A program made the translations under genes and the position numbers. The notes beneath the pieces were generated by a model that was not told the DNA's origin, did not search any database, and was given only the letters and a program-made list of their open reading frames with translations. From Chitinivibrionales bacterium (GTDB lineage: Bacteria > Fibrobacterota > Chitinivibrionia > Chitinivibrionales > WJKA01): 64,000 nt of DNA. The stretch lies in NCBI GenBank assembly GCA_014728215.1, contig WJLZ01000200.1, positions 1-64,000 of the forward strand. The letters are read 5' to 3'. Below, in pieces: positions 6,931 to 16,990 of this stretch (position 1 is the first letter of the stretch; every line of letters begins with the position of its first letter).

Positions 6931-8752
6931 AATTGTAGTAATAATCGCTTACGTTGTTTTCGATATCTGCGTTTTCTTTTACCTGCAGATACCAATCGTA
7001 ATAGAGTTTCTGATAATTACTCGCCAGGATCTGTCGGGCAATCGAATTGATCTGTGGACTGTCCCATGGAATAGATTCGACCTGATCATGGTGAAGCGGT
7101 TTGACAACAAAGAATGTACCGTTATCTTCAACTACCGAAGACCGGGTGCCTTTTTCGAGTGCAAATGCAGCGGCAACAACTTTATTATCCTTACCGACCC
7201 CTTGAATATATTCATTGCGTGATACCGTATCGGTAATGCCTGATGATACCAGAGAATCGATATCAGACAAGGAGGCAATACTGATGGAATCCGGTTTTTT
7301 CGCGATAAGATTTTCGAGATACTCCCGAGCTTTCTTTTCCTGTATCCGGCGCTTGAGCTTTGTGGAGATTTCATCACGAACCAGTTCAAGCGGCATACGT
7401 CCTGCAGGAATTTTGCGCGCAATTTTGACAATGTAAAAAGCGTCTTGGTTTTCGTAAGGAACTTCAGCAATTTCGCCCACAGTACCGTTAAACACGAAGT
7501 AGGTCATACCGGGAATGTATCCAATACCCGTTGCAACTTCACCTTTTTTAAACGGCCCGGCCGAATCGGCGCTTAACCCCGGATATTCTTCAAGGACTCC
7601 GGCAAAACCTTTTTTATCCATCTGGATTCTCAGGGTATCGGCGAGCTCCTGAAGGCTGTCGAGGGTTTCTGCCGAAGGCTGAATTTTCCTGAGTATGTGA
7701 CGAGCCCTGACTCGAGCGATACTGTCACCGTCCATCTCTCGTTCTTCAACCAGTAGAAGATGATAACCAAACTTTGTTTTTACCGGATCGGATATTTCAC
7801 CAGTGTCGAGTGAAAAAGCAACACTGTCGAATTCCTTTACCATCATACCCCTTTTAAACCAGCCAAGGTCGCCACCGTTTCGTGCCGAACCTTCATCATC
7901 GGATGCAATCCTGGCTTCCTCGGTAAATGTGGCTTCACCGCTTTCAATGCGGCTTTTTATTTCAAGTAATTCGTTATAGTACTCCCGTTCATCCTCTGCA
8001 GTTGTAGTTTTGGGCATTTTGACATAATCCACAACAGCCTGTTCTTTTTCAACAAATGAATCGGGATGAGCCTCATAGTAATCGAGAATCATATTATCGG
8101 TAATCTCGGAAGAATCGAACTTGAACGAAGAAGAACTGACTTTCGCGTATTCAAAAATGCCCTTTTCGTTTTTTAATTTATATTCCCGGGCAATCTCTGC
8201 CTTTGTAACCATGTTTCCGGCATTGATCATTGTTTGAAGCTTTTCCATGGGAACCATAAAATCTCTGACATGGGCTTCCAGAAACTGCATCCCCTGCTGG
8301 CCAACCTGCTGGGGATTATTAAGAAACGCTTCAAATTTTGTCGTATCGAATACACTATCGGTCATAAAATTGGGGTTATTGGCAATTCCCGGAGGAGGAT
8401 TATTGCGTATGTGTCTGTATATTTCCTCGGCAGAAGCCCCAACTTTCATCTCTTTGAATTTTTCAATGAGCAAATGACGACTTACCTTTGTTTCCCACAC
8501 CTGCTGAGGAATCATACGTGCCTGATAAGGCTGAAGTTCACCGCCAGCCATTTCACGCTGACGCTCACGTTCGATATTTACTTCCTTATCGAATGTTTCC
8601 CAGGTGATTTCTTTACCTTCAATCTTGCCGACAACATGCTTCCGGTCTTTACCGGAAATGTCCATTCCCCAGGAAAAGAAAATGGTGGCGACAAAACCAA
8701 TCAGTGCGATAAGAATTACCGTTGGTGCAATTTCTCGCATTTTCGAAATCAT
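6929..8752 (-). CDS. PpiD/SurA-like periplasmic peptidyl-prolyl isomerase
   Basis: The 607-residue protein has a short cytoplasmic start, one membrane helix (about residues 9-29, IAPTVILIALIGFVATIFF) and a large periplasmic part. A SurA-type N-terminal chaperone region (35-200) is followed by two parvulin (PPIC) domains, about 225-345 (with the typical ARNGGDLGWFKRG motif) and 350-455 (from RARHIL). This layout is that of PpiD, which assists proteins leaving the Sec channel; finding it in the same run as secA fits. GGAG lies 6 nt before ATG. It is the last gene of the run and has its own terminator. Call by architecture; strict orthology to ppiD is not proven. Confidence 0.85.
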   Translation of the reverse strand: MISKMREIAPTVILIALIGFVATIFFSWGMDISGKDRKHVVGKIEGKEITWETFDKEVNIERERQREMAGGELQPYQARMIPQQVWETKVSRHLLIEKFKEMKVGASAEEIYRHIRNNPPPGIANNPNFMTDSVFDTTKFEAFLNNPQQVGQQGMQFLEAHVRDFMVPMEKLQTMINAGNMVTKAEIAREYKLKNEKGIFEYAKVSSSSFKFDSSEITDNMILDYYEAHPDSFVEKEQAVVDYVKMPKTTTAEDEREYYNELLEIKSRIESGEATFTEEARIASDDEGSARNGGDLGWFKRGMMVKEFDSVAFSLDTGEISDPVKTKFGYHLLLVEEREMDGDSIARVRARHILRKIQPSAETLDSLQELADTLRIQMDKKGFAGVLEEYPGLSADSAGPFKKGEVATGIGYIPGMTYFVFNGTVGEIAEVPYENQDAFYIVKIARKIPAGRMPLELVRDEISTKLKRRIQEKKAREYLENLIAKKPDSISIASLSDIDSLVSSGITDTVSRNEYIQGVGKDNKVVAAAFALEKGTRSSVVEDNGTFFVVKPLHHDQVESIPWDSPQINSIARQILASNYQKLYYDWYLQVKENADIENNVSDYYYN

Positions 8753-8854
8753 TAATTACTCCAATCAAAAATTAATAAGCTGACTAAAATAACGTTAGTC
8801 CACGCGCCGCAACAAGAGATGTAGCAAAAATCAGGGCTGTTTTTTTTAATCCTG

Positions 8855-10678
8855 CTATTCCTTTTCCTGTACCTGCGGCTGTAAAAGGGTTTTGTAGGGA
8901 TCAGGATTGGATAAAAGCTGCATAGCGGTTTGCAGTTGCTCGTCATCGGCGAGCTTATGCCGGTATACAATCTCATGATCCTGTCCGTATTCTCGAATAA
9001 GAAACGCCTCGGTTATATGTTTCTTTATCTCATCTTCCTGATTACTGAATTCTTCTTTTCGCTGCCGTTTGAGTACATCGTTAATAATGTGTGCAGCTTC
9101 CTGAAGCTTCTTTTTATCCTCTTTGGACAGCTCCATTTCTTCAACATTCCGTTCCACCGAATCACTGTCCGCCGTATCTTCAACAAGCCCGGTACGAACT
9201 TCAAAATCATCGAACGCCAGTCCGGCAACTGTTTTATATTCAAAATCGATTGAATCAATAAAAGTATAAAAATCGTTCATTATTTTTTTGTTCAGATTAA
9301 ATGAGCTGTCTATTTGCATGTCATCCATTTTGACTTTGGGATGCTCCCTGTTTGCAAACTTAAAGAAAACATCGTTCCGAAAGAGAACCCGGACAAGAAG
9401 CTTCGGTATTTCCGGGATAACCACGGTGTCGGGAATAATTCCGCCTCCGCCATATACCAGCCGGCCATTCTTGGTTTTGTAAGTAGCCGTATCCCTGGGG
9501 GTCTCCGATTTCTCATCTGTATCGCCGTTCTCTTCTTGAATCCCCTCTTCGTGATTGAATTCCGATTCGACATCCTTATCTCCCTGAATATCATTTTCGG
9601 GCTTATTAATACACCTTCCCGAGGGGGTATAATAGAAGGCTGTGGTCAGTTTAATATGATGACTCTGGTCTTCGAGGGGCAGAATACTTTGCACCGATCC
9701 CTTACCAAATGTTGTATCTCCAAGGATAACACCCCGGTCCCAGTCCTGAATGGCTCCGGCGACAATTTCCGAGGCTGATGCACTTGCATAATTTACCAGA
9801 ATTGCCAGTTTCATGTCTTCGGGAAGAACAGGATTTGATGGTGCTTCAAACTCTTTATTCTGTCCCGGCGAACGTCCTCTGGTCGAGACAACAAGTGATT
9901 TCCGGGGTAAAAACTTTGATGCCACCTCAATGGCCTGGGGAAGCAATCCACCGGGATTATGGCGCAGATCAAGGACCAATCCGTTAATGCCTTTTTTTAA
10001 TAAAAGCTTTATCGCTTTTTCAATCTCCTTACCGGCTTCCTGCGAAAAGGTATTGAGCCTGATGTACCCGATACTGTCGTTAAAAACACCATAGTAGGGC
10101 ACCGATTTTATCTGAATAATTTCTCTTGTAATTGTATATTCGAGAGGCTTTGGTTCACCTTTTCTACGAATCTTAATTGCTACATCGGTGTTCGGTTCTC
10201 CCCGTAACTTATTTACAGCTTCATCAAGTTTTATCCCCTTGGTGGACTCACCTTCAATTTCGATGATCTGATCACCGGACTGGATACCAGCCCGGGAGGC
10301 CGGTGTTCCGCTTATAGGAGTCATAACCGTCAAAACATTATCTCTGATTGAAATCTGAATGCCGAGACCGCCGAATTTGCCCTCGGTATGGATGCGAAGC
10401 TCATCATACTGCTTCTTCTCGAAATAGGTCGTATGAGGATCGAGGATCGTCAGCATGCCCTCTATTGCCTCATTGACCAGCCGCTTTGAATCGACCTCTT
10501 CAACATAACCCTGATGAATCTTGGTGGCAACATCATCGAGACGAATAATGTCGGAATAAAAATTATCGCTGTCGGCCTTAATGTTGTCGATTAAAAGACC
10601 TGATATTACCACCGTTAAAATGACGGTGCCGATAATTCGTGGTTTGGTGAACAAGGAGGTTGTTGTTTCGCTGTTCAT
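8855..10678 (-). CDS. S41 C-terminal processing protease with PDZ domain
   Basis: This 607-residue protease has an N-terminal membrane helix or uncleaved signal (15-32), a PDZ domain (about 95-175, with GFGGLGI-like GGLGIQIS) and the S41 catalytic domain. The serine-lysine dyad is visible as S301 in NYASASASE and K326 in TFGKGSVQ, 25 residues apart as in E. coli Prc. Such enzymes cut substrates at the C-terminus in the periplasm. A charged, probably disordered insert (about 370-400) precedes the conserved YGGGGIIPD motif. GGAG lies five bases before the ATG. It sits 30 nt after tmk in the same operon; about 100 nt separate it from the PpiD-like gene. Confidence 0.9.
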   Translation of the reverse strand: MNSETTTSLFTKPRIIGTVILTVVISGLLIDNIKADSDNFYSDIIRLDDVATKIHQGYVEEVDSKRLVNEAIEGMLTILDPHTTYFEKKQYDELRIHTEGKFGGLGIQISIRDNVLTVMTPISGTPASRAGIQSGDQIIEIEGESTKGIKLDEAVNKLRGEPNTDVAIKIRRKGEPKPLEYTITREIIQIKSVPYYGVFNDSIGYIRLNTFSQEAGKEIEKAIKLLLKKGINGLVLDLRHNPGGLLPQAIEVASKFLPRKSLVVSTRGRSPGQNKEFEAPSNPVLPEDMKLAILVNYASASASEIVAGAIQDWDRGVILGDTTFGKGSVQSILPLEDQSHHIKLTTAFYYTPSGRCINKPENDIQGDKDVESEFNHEEGIQEENGDTDEKSETPRDTATYKTKNGRLVYGGGGIIPDTVVIPEIPKLLVRVLFRNDVFFKFANREHPKVKMDDMQIDSSFNLNKKIMNDFYTFIDSIDFEYKTVAGLAFDDFEVRTGLVEDTADSDSVERNVEEMELSKEDKKKLQEAAHIINDVLKRQRKEEFSNQEDEIKKHITEAFLIREYGQDHEIVYRHKLADDEQLQTAMQLLSNPDPYKTLLQPQVQEKE

Positions 10679-10708
10679 TTTTACTCCAATCGGTTAATCT
10701 TCATCTAT

Positions 10709-11347
10709 CTAAGAGTTTATTTCGTTGATAAGCTGCTGAATTCTTTCGTACACTTTCCAGGACAACGTTTCAACAGATTCGTCTCCGGAAAAAATAATAC
10801 ACCGTTTTGGATTCTGCTCTGCCAGGGCCAGATAACCGTTTCTGATTCGCTCATGGAAATCTCTGGAATTTCCTTCAAGTCGATCCGGCGCTTTATTACT
10901 CTTTTTCAGTCTTTCAGCCGCTTCGTCAACCGTACAATCGAAAATAAAGGTTAAATCGGGCGCCCGATTTCGGGTGGAAAATTCGTTCAACTGCTGCAAT
11001 TGACTAATTGACAACCCTCTACCATATCCCTGATAGGCAAATGTAGCATCCTGAAATCGATCACAGAGAACGATTTTTCCGCTTTCCACCGCCGGTAATA
11101 TTTTTTCGAAAACATGCTGGGCCCGTGATGCAAGGTACAGAAGTAGTTCACATTCGGCGCCCATCTCGACATTATCATTTGACAATATAATCTCACGTAT
11201 TTTCTCACCGATCGGTGTACCGCCCGGCTCCCTTGTAACAAGACAGGGAATAGAATCTTTTTCCAGACGCTTTGCGGCTTCGCCCACCTGCGTGCTCTTA
11301 CCGCATCCATCAATACCTTCAAATGTTATAAAAAGACCCTTTCTCAT
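10709..11347 (-). CDS. tmk: Thymidylate kinase
   Basis: Tmk phosphorylates dTMP to dTDP. The 212-residue protein shows the P-loop FEGIDGCGKSTQ near the start, REPGGTPIGEKIR, the DRFQDATFAYQGYGR region that binds dTMP, and a C-terminal lid with charged residues. I placed the start at the ATG at 11347, which overlaps the secA stop by 4 nt (ATGA); an in-frame extension to 11362 would put extra residues before the usual beginning MRKGLFITFEG. Translation is thus coupled to secA. Confidence 0.95.
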   Translation of the reverse strand: MRKGLFITFEGIDGCGKSTQVGEAAKRLEKDSIPCLVTREPGGTPIGEKIREIILSNDNVEMGAECELLLYLASRAQHVFEKILPAVESGKIVLCDRFQDATFAYQGYGRGLSISQLQQLNEFSTRNRAPDLTFIFDCTVDEAAERLKKSNKAPDRLEGNSRDFHERIRNGYLALAEQNPKRCIIFSGDESVETLSWKVYERIQQLINEINS

Positions 11348-14300
11348 GCTTTGCCACAGCACTTCTTATATTTTTTCCCACTTCCGCAGGGACAGGGTTC
11401 GTTTCTCCCAACATGTTTTTCCACACGTACCGGAGCGGGTTTTCCGTCTCCTCCCGCTCTGTTGGTTATCAGCTGCGGCTGCCGGGCCTTTGCTCCCCCA
11501 GCCGCCTGTTCCGGTTGCCCTGCCTGTACATTAGAAAATACATCAAATTCAGCATGGACGGTACGGGAATGGTCCAACCCCATCCGGTCTTCTTCCTGTT
11601 TTACTGCCTCAAGGCGGAAAATGAAGGATGAAACCTCCCGTGAAATGGCGCTTCGTAACTCATCAAAGGCCTTCAATGCCTCACGCTGATATTCATACAG
11701 AGGATTCTTCTGACCGAATGCCCTGAACTGTACACCCTGCTTAAGATGGTCCATCTCATAAAGATGGTCTTTCCAGAGATTGTCAATGACCATAAGAAAG
11801 ACGCCCCGCTCAAACTGCCGCATCTGATCGGCTCCGAAACGGGATTCCTTTTCTTCGTACCGATCCTTGACCTCTTTCCAGATCTCATCAAACATATTTT
11901 CATGGGTAATACTCGAAAGCTTCTCATCGGGGACATGATAGGTTAGCCCGAAAGCCATCTGTAATTCTTCGTAGAGCGATTTCAAATCCCAATCTTCCGC
12001 ATACTTGCTCTTGGAAGAATACTTGTAGATTATCTCCTCGACATATGCAGCCAGTTGCTCGAGTATTTCTTCCTTAATATCTTCACCCTTCAGCATTCTC
12101 TGACGGAGGCCATAGATTTCCGTTCGCTGAAGGTTCATAACATCATCGTACTCTTTGAGGTGTTTTCGCTGATCGAAGTTTCTTCCCTCAACCCGTTTCT
12201 GTGCGCTGCTTATTGAACGGCTAACAAGCGGATGAGAAATAACTTCACCATCTTCAGCACCCAGCCTGTCCATAATCGATGCAATTCTGCCGGAACCGAA
12301 TATCCGCATCAGATCATCATCAAGAGAGAGGAAAAATTTTGACGATCCCGGGTCTCCCTGACGGCCGGCCCGGCCCCTCAACTGATTATCGATACGCCGG
12401 GCTTCGTGACGTTCGGTGCCGATTATGCACAAGCCCCCCATTTCAACGACCTTATCATGCTCCTCTTTGAGCTGCTCATAGAGCTTTTTATGTTTTTCCC
12501 GAATCTCGGTAATCGTCAAATCATCCGGATCAATACCCTCTTTAATGAGTTCATTGGCCGCCATAGCCTCGAAATTACCGCCTAAAACAATATCAGTTCC
12601 ACGACCAGCCATATTCGTAGCGATCATGACCGCATGCAAACGTCCAGCCTGAGCGACAATCGATGCCTCACGAGCATGCTGCTTGGCATTGAGAACCTCA
12701 TGTTTAATCCCTTCCCGGGCCATCATCTTGCTTAAATGTTCCGACTTTTCGATTGATGTTGTTCCCACAAGAATAGGATTACCTTTTTCATTAATCCTTT
12801 TGATCTCATCTAAAATTGCATTGTACTTTTCTTTTTGAGTTTTATAGATCTCATCGTCATGATCGACTCTTACCATGGGACGGTTTGTGGGAATCGAAAC
12901 CACATCGAGTTTATAAATCTCCTGGAATTCGGCAGCCTCTGTTGCAGCAGTTCCGGTCATTCCGGCGATTTTTTTATAAAGCTTGAAGTAGTTCTGAAAG
13001 GTGATTGTCGAGAGTGTCTGGTTCTCACCTGCAACCCGTACCCCTTCCTTGGCTTCTACTGCCTGGTGAAGCCCTTCACTCCATCGGCGACCGTGAAGTA
13101 TTCGTCCGGTAAACTCATCAACAATTAATATCTGACCTTCCTGTACCACATAGTCGACATCCTTTTCAAAGAGCGAGTATGCACGAATTAATTGAGAAAT
13201 ACAATGTATTCGTTCGGTACGCTCTGCATACTCACGATGTGCTTTGTCTCTGGCCTCGGCCTTAGCCTCAAAATCCAAGCTCTCATCATTATCGATCCTC
13301 CCAAGCTCTTCTGCAAGATCGGGTACGACAAAGAATTCGGGATTGGATTCACTTATTAATTGCCGTCCCTTCTCGGTCAGTTCGGCACTGTGTCCCGATT
13401 CATCGATGGCATAAAAAAGCTCTTCGTCGATCTCGTGAAGTTTCCGTTCTCTGAGATAATCGGTTTCCACCATTTTCATGATTTTTGCCACACCAGGCTC
13501 TTTGAGAAAAGTGGAGAGCGTTTTACTTCTTGGCGCCCCTTTCTGCGCAACAAGCAGCTTGAATCCTGCCTCATACTCCTTTTCGGGATCCTGAAGGAGT
13601 TTTTCAACATCGGATAGGACCTTTTTAATCAGCACATTCTGGGCACTAACAACTTTGGTAACCCTTGGTTTCAGCTCTTCATATTCTTTATTTGACCGGG
13701 TAACCGGTCCGGAAATAATAAGCGGCGTCCGTGCCTCATCGATGAGAATATTGTCGACCTCGTCGATAATGGCATAATTAAGCTCCCGCTGAACGCATCC
13801 TTCAGGTGATGACGCCATATTGTCTCGAAGATAATCAAAACCGAATTCGTTATTTGTTCCATAGGTAATATCGCAATTATATGCCTCCCGCCGTTCGGAG
13901 CTTCCCGGCTCGGTGGTATCGAGACATGCAACACTTAAGCCCATGAAATTGAATATCTTACCCATCCATTCACTATCGCGCTTTGCCAGATAATCATTAA
14001 CAGTTATGACATGAACGCCTTTACCCTCCAGGGCATTAAGATAAGCGGCAAGCGCAGCAACCTGAGTTTTTCCTTCACCGGTTTTCATCTCCGCTGCTTT
14101 CCCCTGATGCAACACAACTCCACCCATTATCTGGACATCAAAGTGGGCCATGAAAGGGATTTCCTGTTTTGTAACCGGATCGATAACCATCCGCCCTTCA
14201 CCAAGTACGCGGTGCGTCACCTCCCGAATCACAGCAAAGGCATCGGGCAAAATATCATCAAGGGTCTGGCCCTGCTTAAGTTTTGAGCGGAATTCATCAG

Positions 14301-14439
14301 TTTTATTTTGAAGATCCTGGTCGGTTAGTGCACGATAGGTATCGGCCAGACTGTTAACCCTGTCGAGAATCGGATTAAGCTTTCTTACATCCCGTTCCGA
14401 TTTTGAACCGAAAACTTTCCCCATTATTTTAAGTAACAT
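11344..14439 (-). CDS. secA: Preprotein translocase ATPase SecA
   Basis: SecA is the ATPase motor that pushes proteins through SecYEG. Seen in the 1031 residues: Walker A MKTGEGKT, the DEVDNILIDEARTPL motif, TGTA(A)TE before the second nucleotide domain, NMAGRGTDI, ERHEARRIDNQLRGRAGRQGD, and a C-terminal zinc-binding tail (NEPCPCGSGKKYKKCC) that docks SecB and lipids. It is longer than E. coli SecA (901) because of an inserted charged helical block between the first nucleotide domain motif and the DYVV segment, as known in Bacteroidetes-type SecA. It starts 2 nt after the FliL-like gene. Coupling with the neighbours on both sides suggests one transcript. Confidence 0.98.
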   Translation of the reverse strand: MLLKIMGKVFGSKSERDVRKLNPILDRVNSLADTYRALTDQDLQNKTDEFRSKLKQGQTLDDILPDAFAVIREVTHRVLGEGRMVIDPVTKQEIPFMAHFDVQIMGGVVLHQGKAAEMKTGEGKTQVAALAAYLNALEGKGVHVITVNDYLAKRDSEWMGKIFNFMGLSVACLDTTEPGSSERREAYNCDITYGTNNEFGFDYLRDNMASSPEGCVQRELNYAIIDEVDNILIDEARTPLIISGPVTRSNKEYEELKPRVTKVVSAQNVLIKKVLSDVEKLLQDPEKEYEAGFKLLVAQKGAPRSKTLSTFLKEPGVAKIMKMVETDYLRERKLHEIDEELFYAIDESGHSAELTEKGRQLISESNPEFFVVPDLAEELGRIDNDESLDFEAKAEARDKAHREYAERTERIHCISQLIRAYSLFEKDVDYVVQEGQILIVDEFTGRILHGRRWSEGLHQAVEAKEGVRVAGENQTLSTITFQNYFKLYKKIAGMTGTAATEAAEFQEIYKLDVVSIPTNRPMVRVDHDDEIYKTQKEKYNAILDEIKRINEKGNPILVGTTSIEKSEHLSKMMAREGIKHEVLNAKQHAREASIVAQAGRLHAVMIATNMAGRGTDIVLGGNFEAMAANELIKEGIDPDDLTITEIREKHKKLYEQLKEEHDKVVEMGGLCIIGTERHEARRIDNQLRGRAGRQGDPGSSKFFLSLDDDLMRIFGSGRIASIMDRLGAEDGEVISHPLVSRSISSAQKRVEGRNFDQRKHLKEYDDVMNLQRTEIYGLRQRMLKGEDIKEEILEQLAAYVEEIIYKYSSKSKYAEDWDLKSLYEELQMAFGLTYHVPDEKLSSITHENMFDEIWKEVKDRYEEKESRFGADQMRQFERGVFLMVIDNLWKDHLYEMDHLKQGVQFRAFGQKNPLYEYQREALKAFDELRSAISREVSSFIFRLEAVKQEEDRMGLDHSRTVHAEFDVFSNVQAGQPEQAAGGAKARQPQLITNRAGGDGKPAPVRVEKHVGRNEPCPCGSGKKYKKCCGKA

Positions 14440-14441
14440 AA

Positions 14442-15026
14442 TTAATCAAATACCTTCTCTATCCGAAAGTCAGTAAAAATCACGTCTGTAATCTTGCCTT
14501 TTTTTAAGACGCTGTTGACCTCACGAATAATTTCCGGTCTGATTTTTTCCACAAGAATTTCGGACAGTTTTTTATCCGCCAGCGCCTTATAGATCATTAC
14601 CCTCAAATCTTCACGTTTAAAGAGTATTTCGTCCTCTACCTGGCTATTATTATATACTAGTTTAATTGAAATAATAACGGCGAGGCCGGGACGGTCTGCA
14701 ATTTTGCATTTTACATTATTCAGCTCAACAGTCCTCTCCGGGCTGCTCTCTGTCCGCATATCGGGTTGCCCTTGGCCAGAAGACGGTTTGCCAACCTTGG
14801 ACGCGATTGCCTCTCTGATACTGTCGTGAGAAAACTCAAGAGATTCGGAATCTTCTTCTGTGTCCGAATATTCCGTATCTTCCTCGACCTTTGTCGAAGT
14901 CTCCCAGAACAAATCGCTGTTATTTTGGATGAAAATCCCCACAATAATTGCTACACCAGCAACTGTCAGGAGTATCCAGAGGGGGCGACGTTTATTTCTG
15001 CTCTTTTCCCATGATGACGGATTCAT
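14442..15026 (-). CDS. FliL-like single-pass membrane protein
   Basis: This 194-residue protein has a basic cytoplasmic start, one membrane helix (15-33), an acidic linker (43-95) and a C-terminal domain whose last 60 residues follow the FliL pattern: a LRVMIYKAL helix, the IRPEIIREVNSVL helix and a final strand ITDVIFTDFRIE. FliL proteins surround flagellar stators (MotAB) and modulate torque. No flagellar gene is present here; instead it follows ExbB/ExbD-type stator genes and a PilZ gene. AAGG lies 4-5 nt before the ATG. The match rests on the shape and the C-terminal motif, so the assignment is fair rather than certain. Confidence 0.7.
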   Translation of the reverse strand: MNPSSWEKSRNKRRPLWILLTVAGVAIIVGIFIQNNSDLFWETSTKVEEDTEYSDTEEDSESLEFSHDSIREAIASKVGKPSSGQGQPDMRTESSPERTVELNNVKCKIADRPGLAVIISIKLVYNNSQVEDEILFKREDLRVMIYKALADKKLSEILVEKIRPEIIREVNSVLKKGKITDVIFTDFRIEKVFD

Positions 15027-15036
15027 ATGGCCTTAA

Positions 15037-15366
15037 TCATTGATTACTGTCTTCAATTATTGCACAGGAAACCGGAATGCCCCTTGAAAAACCTTCTACC
15101 AGCGTGTTCAGCTCTTTCTGTATTTCGGGGCTGGTATCGATAAATTGCAGCCCTGTCCGTGCACCATCTTTCCTGTCGATTGCATAAATCACCCGGGCCT
15201 TAAGCTGCAAATCATTTATTTTCACCGAAACCACAGCCCCCTTTTCAAGCTTTTTCTTATAAAGGCAGCACACACCGGTTTTACTTAAATCGAAAAAAGT
15301 AACCCTGTCCGGATCTACATTGAGAGATTCAATGCGTTCGCTTGATCGTTCTTTCATCGGAGGCAT
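15037..15366 (-). CDS. PilZ domain protein
   Basis: The 109-residue protein is a single PilZ domain. RSSER at residues 7-11 and DLSKTG at 26-31 correspond to the RxxxR and D-x-S-x-x-G motifs that grip cyclic di-GMP. It has no membrane segment. AGGAG precedes the ATG by 5 nt. It lies between the TonB-like gene (70 nt upstream) and the FliL-like gene (10 nt downstream), so it may regulate the envelope machine encoded by this block. Confidence 0.8.
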   Translation of the reverse strand: MPPMKERSSERIESLNVDPDRVTFFDLSKTGVCCLYKKKLEKGAVVSVKINDLQLKARVIYAIDRKDGARTGLQFIDTSPEIQKELNTLVEGFSRGIPVSCAIIEDSNQ

Positions 15367-15436
15367 TACAACTCCTATTGAATAATAATAAGAGGATTAA
15401 AGATACAATGTGACCCGACATCACGTCACCATTTTA

Positions 15437-16486
15437 TTAAGACATCCCGGTAAAGGCAAAGGGATATATTACTTCAATGGGTTCTGCAACGGAGCATGAT
15501 GAAAAGCTCCATCGTTTGACATACCGGATAATATTCTGGTCAAAACTGGTATTATTGGTCGAGGATTTTGCCACCGAAACATTGGTGACCCCCCCTGAGG
15601 GCAAAATTGTAAATTTCACTTTGAGTTGCCCCGAAAGGCTCGGGTCCCGTTTCAACCAGTTTTCGTAGACACGTTTAAGCCGTTTGCTTTCTCGATTAAC
15701 AATCTTCTGGATACAGGACTTGCTTGTTACAGTGGCTCCGGATTCTGCTTTTACCTCGGGTGGTGAAGAAGTCATCGCTACTTTTCCGGCTGAAGCAATC
15801 TGTGAACCCGAAGTTTTACCGATAGCATCTTTTTTGATACTTACTCCCGATGTCCGTTCACCTTTTCGTGAGGCCAACGCTGCCGGATCAACTTTTTTTG
15901 TAGCAAATGTACCTTTCGAGATATCAATATCGGATAAATCACCGATTCCTTCCGATGTTGCACCGAGAAGATCGGATACAGCGGCGCTGCCGGCATCGTT
16001 TTCATCGCCCGAGGACGTAATCGCTGCGAAAATACCAGTCGACTGAATCTCCTGTTGCACTTCTTCCCGACGGGCCTTTCGTTCTTCCCGAGTAGCCTCT
16101 TTTCGTTGCTGCCGCTCTACAAATGTCTCTTTTTCGCGGTCGATTGCCTCCTTTTTCTTCTCCTGAGGCTCGGCGACTTCCTGCTCGCTGATTTGTTCTT
16201 GAATTTCCTTTTCCTTGAGTTTTGGCTTGGGTTGATCGAGTACCAAACGGGCATAGCGTTCCTGTATCTGCAATATTTCCTCTTCTGTAACCTCCTCGGG
16301 CATATCACGGAGGGAAAGAAGAAGGGTAATGCTTATAAGGATAACCGCAGTGGAGACCAGAAATAACAGGAACCGCCCCTCCAGCCGGGCAAACAGATGG
16401 CGCTGCAATTCTTTGGGAAATTCAACAGGCTTTGCCGCCGCTGCCGAAGCTCCCGCGTAAAATATTCCTGTTTCTTTGATTTCCAT
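15437..16486 (-). CDS. TonB-like energy transducer
   Basis: The 349-residue protein has a cytoplasmic N-terminus (1-38), one membrane helix (39-58), a long Lys/Glu-rich coiled segment (75-150), a low-complexity Ser/Gly/Lys region, and a C-terminal domain (255-349) with the AgmX/TonB-type pattern: a helix with KRLKRVYENWLKRDP, strands LKVKFTILPSGGVTNVSV, and WSFSSCSV near the end. Two cysteines (in SKSCIQKI and SSCS) could form the disulfide found in AgmX/PglI-type domains. TonB and TolA proteins carry proton-motive energy from ExbBD/TolQR to the outer membrane. It starts directly after the ExbD stop (TAGATG), with AGGAAAG as ribosome binding site. Confidence 0.8.
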   Translation of the reverse strand: MEIKETGIFYAGASAAAAKPVEFPKELQRHLFARLEGRFLLFLVSTAVILISITLLLSLRDMPEEVTEEEILQIQERYARLVLDQPKPKLKEKEIQEQISEQEVAEPQEKKKEAIDREKETFVERQQRKEATREERKARREEVQQEIQSTGIFAAITSSGDENDAGSAAVSDLLGATSEGIGDLSDIDISKGTFATKKVDPAALASRKGERTSGVSIKKDAIGKTSGSQIASAGKVAMTSSPPEVKAESGATVTSKSCIQKIVNRESKRLKRVYENWLKRDPSLSGQLKVKFTILPSGGVTNVSVAKSSTNNTSFDQNIIRYVKRWSFSSCSVAEPIEVIYPFAFTGMS

Positions 16487-16990
16487 CTATTCTTTCCTGT
16501 ATACCACCAGATTCATGACAGGATATCCGGCCTGACCACAGGTATACATGACCCGGGTCAGCACATTATAGGGAATCTCAACATCTCCCTGGATGGTGAT
16601 TTCACCGGAAAACTCATCGCCGGTCGCCTCTGCCAAACGCTTTGCTTCTTCTGCAAACTTTATGAGTACATCATACAGCGGCTCAATCAGAAAATCCTTT
16701 TGTGCAAGCAGTTCTTCATACCCGGTTTCATCAACAGCCTGGACATCTTCAACCGCAATTGAATTTTCGGAAATTTTGATTGTTTGAGCCTGACGGGCGG
16801 TTCGTTCGATTGACGATGCCGGAAGGAGCAGGCCCTTTGCAGGGGTTACCAGCTGTCCCTGAGTTGAAAAACTTTTAAGAAGAAATACCAGGATAATGGT
16901 AAACATATCCATCATCGAAGTAATGTTCAGTTTTACCTGTGTATTGCTCCGTGATTTTCTTGCTTGTCGCGCCAGTCGGGCATTAGGCAT
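16487..16990 (-). CDS. ExbD/TolR-type stator subunit
   Basis: This 167-residue protein has one N-terminal membrane helix with the channel aspartate (D28 in NITSMMDMF) and a periplasmic domain ending in a region like EITIQGDVEIPYNVLTRVM, typical for ExbD/TolR. These subunits form the proton path with the ExbB/TolQ pentamer. Its start overlaps the stop of the upstream ExbB-ExbD fusion (TAATG). Since the fusion lacks the aspartate, this protein is the likely proton-binding partner of the pair. Confidence 0.88.
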   Translation of the reverse strand: MPNARLARQARKSRSNTQVKLNITSMMDMFTIILVFLLKSFSTQGQLVTPAKGLLLPASSIERTARQAQTIKISENSIAVEDVQAVDETGYEELLAQKDFLIEPLYDVLIKFAEEAKRLAEATGDEFSGEITIQGDVEIPYNVLTRVMYTCGQAGYPVMNLVVYRKE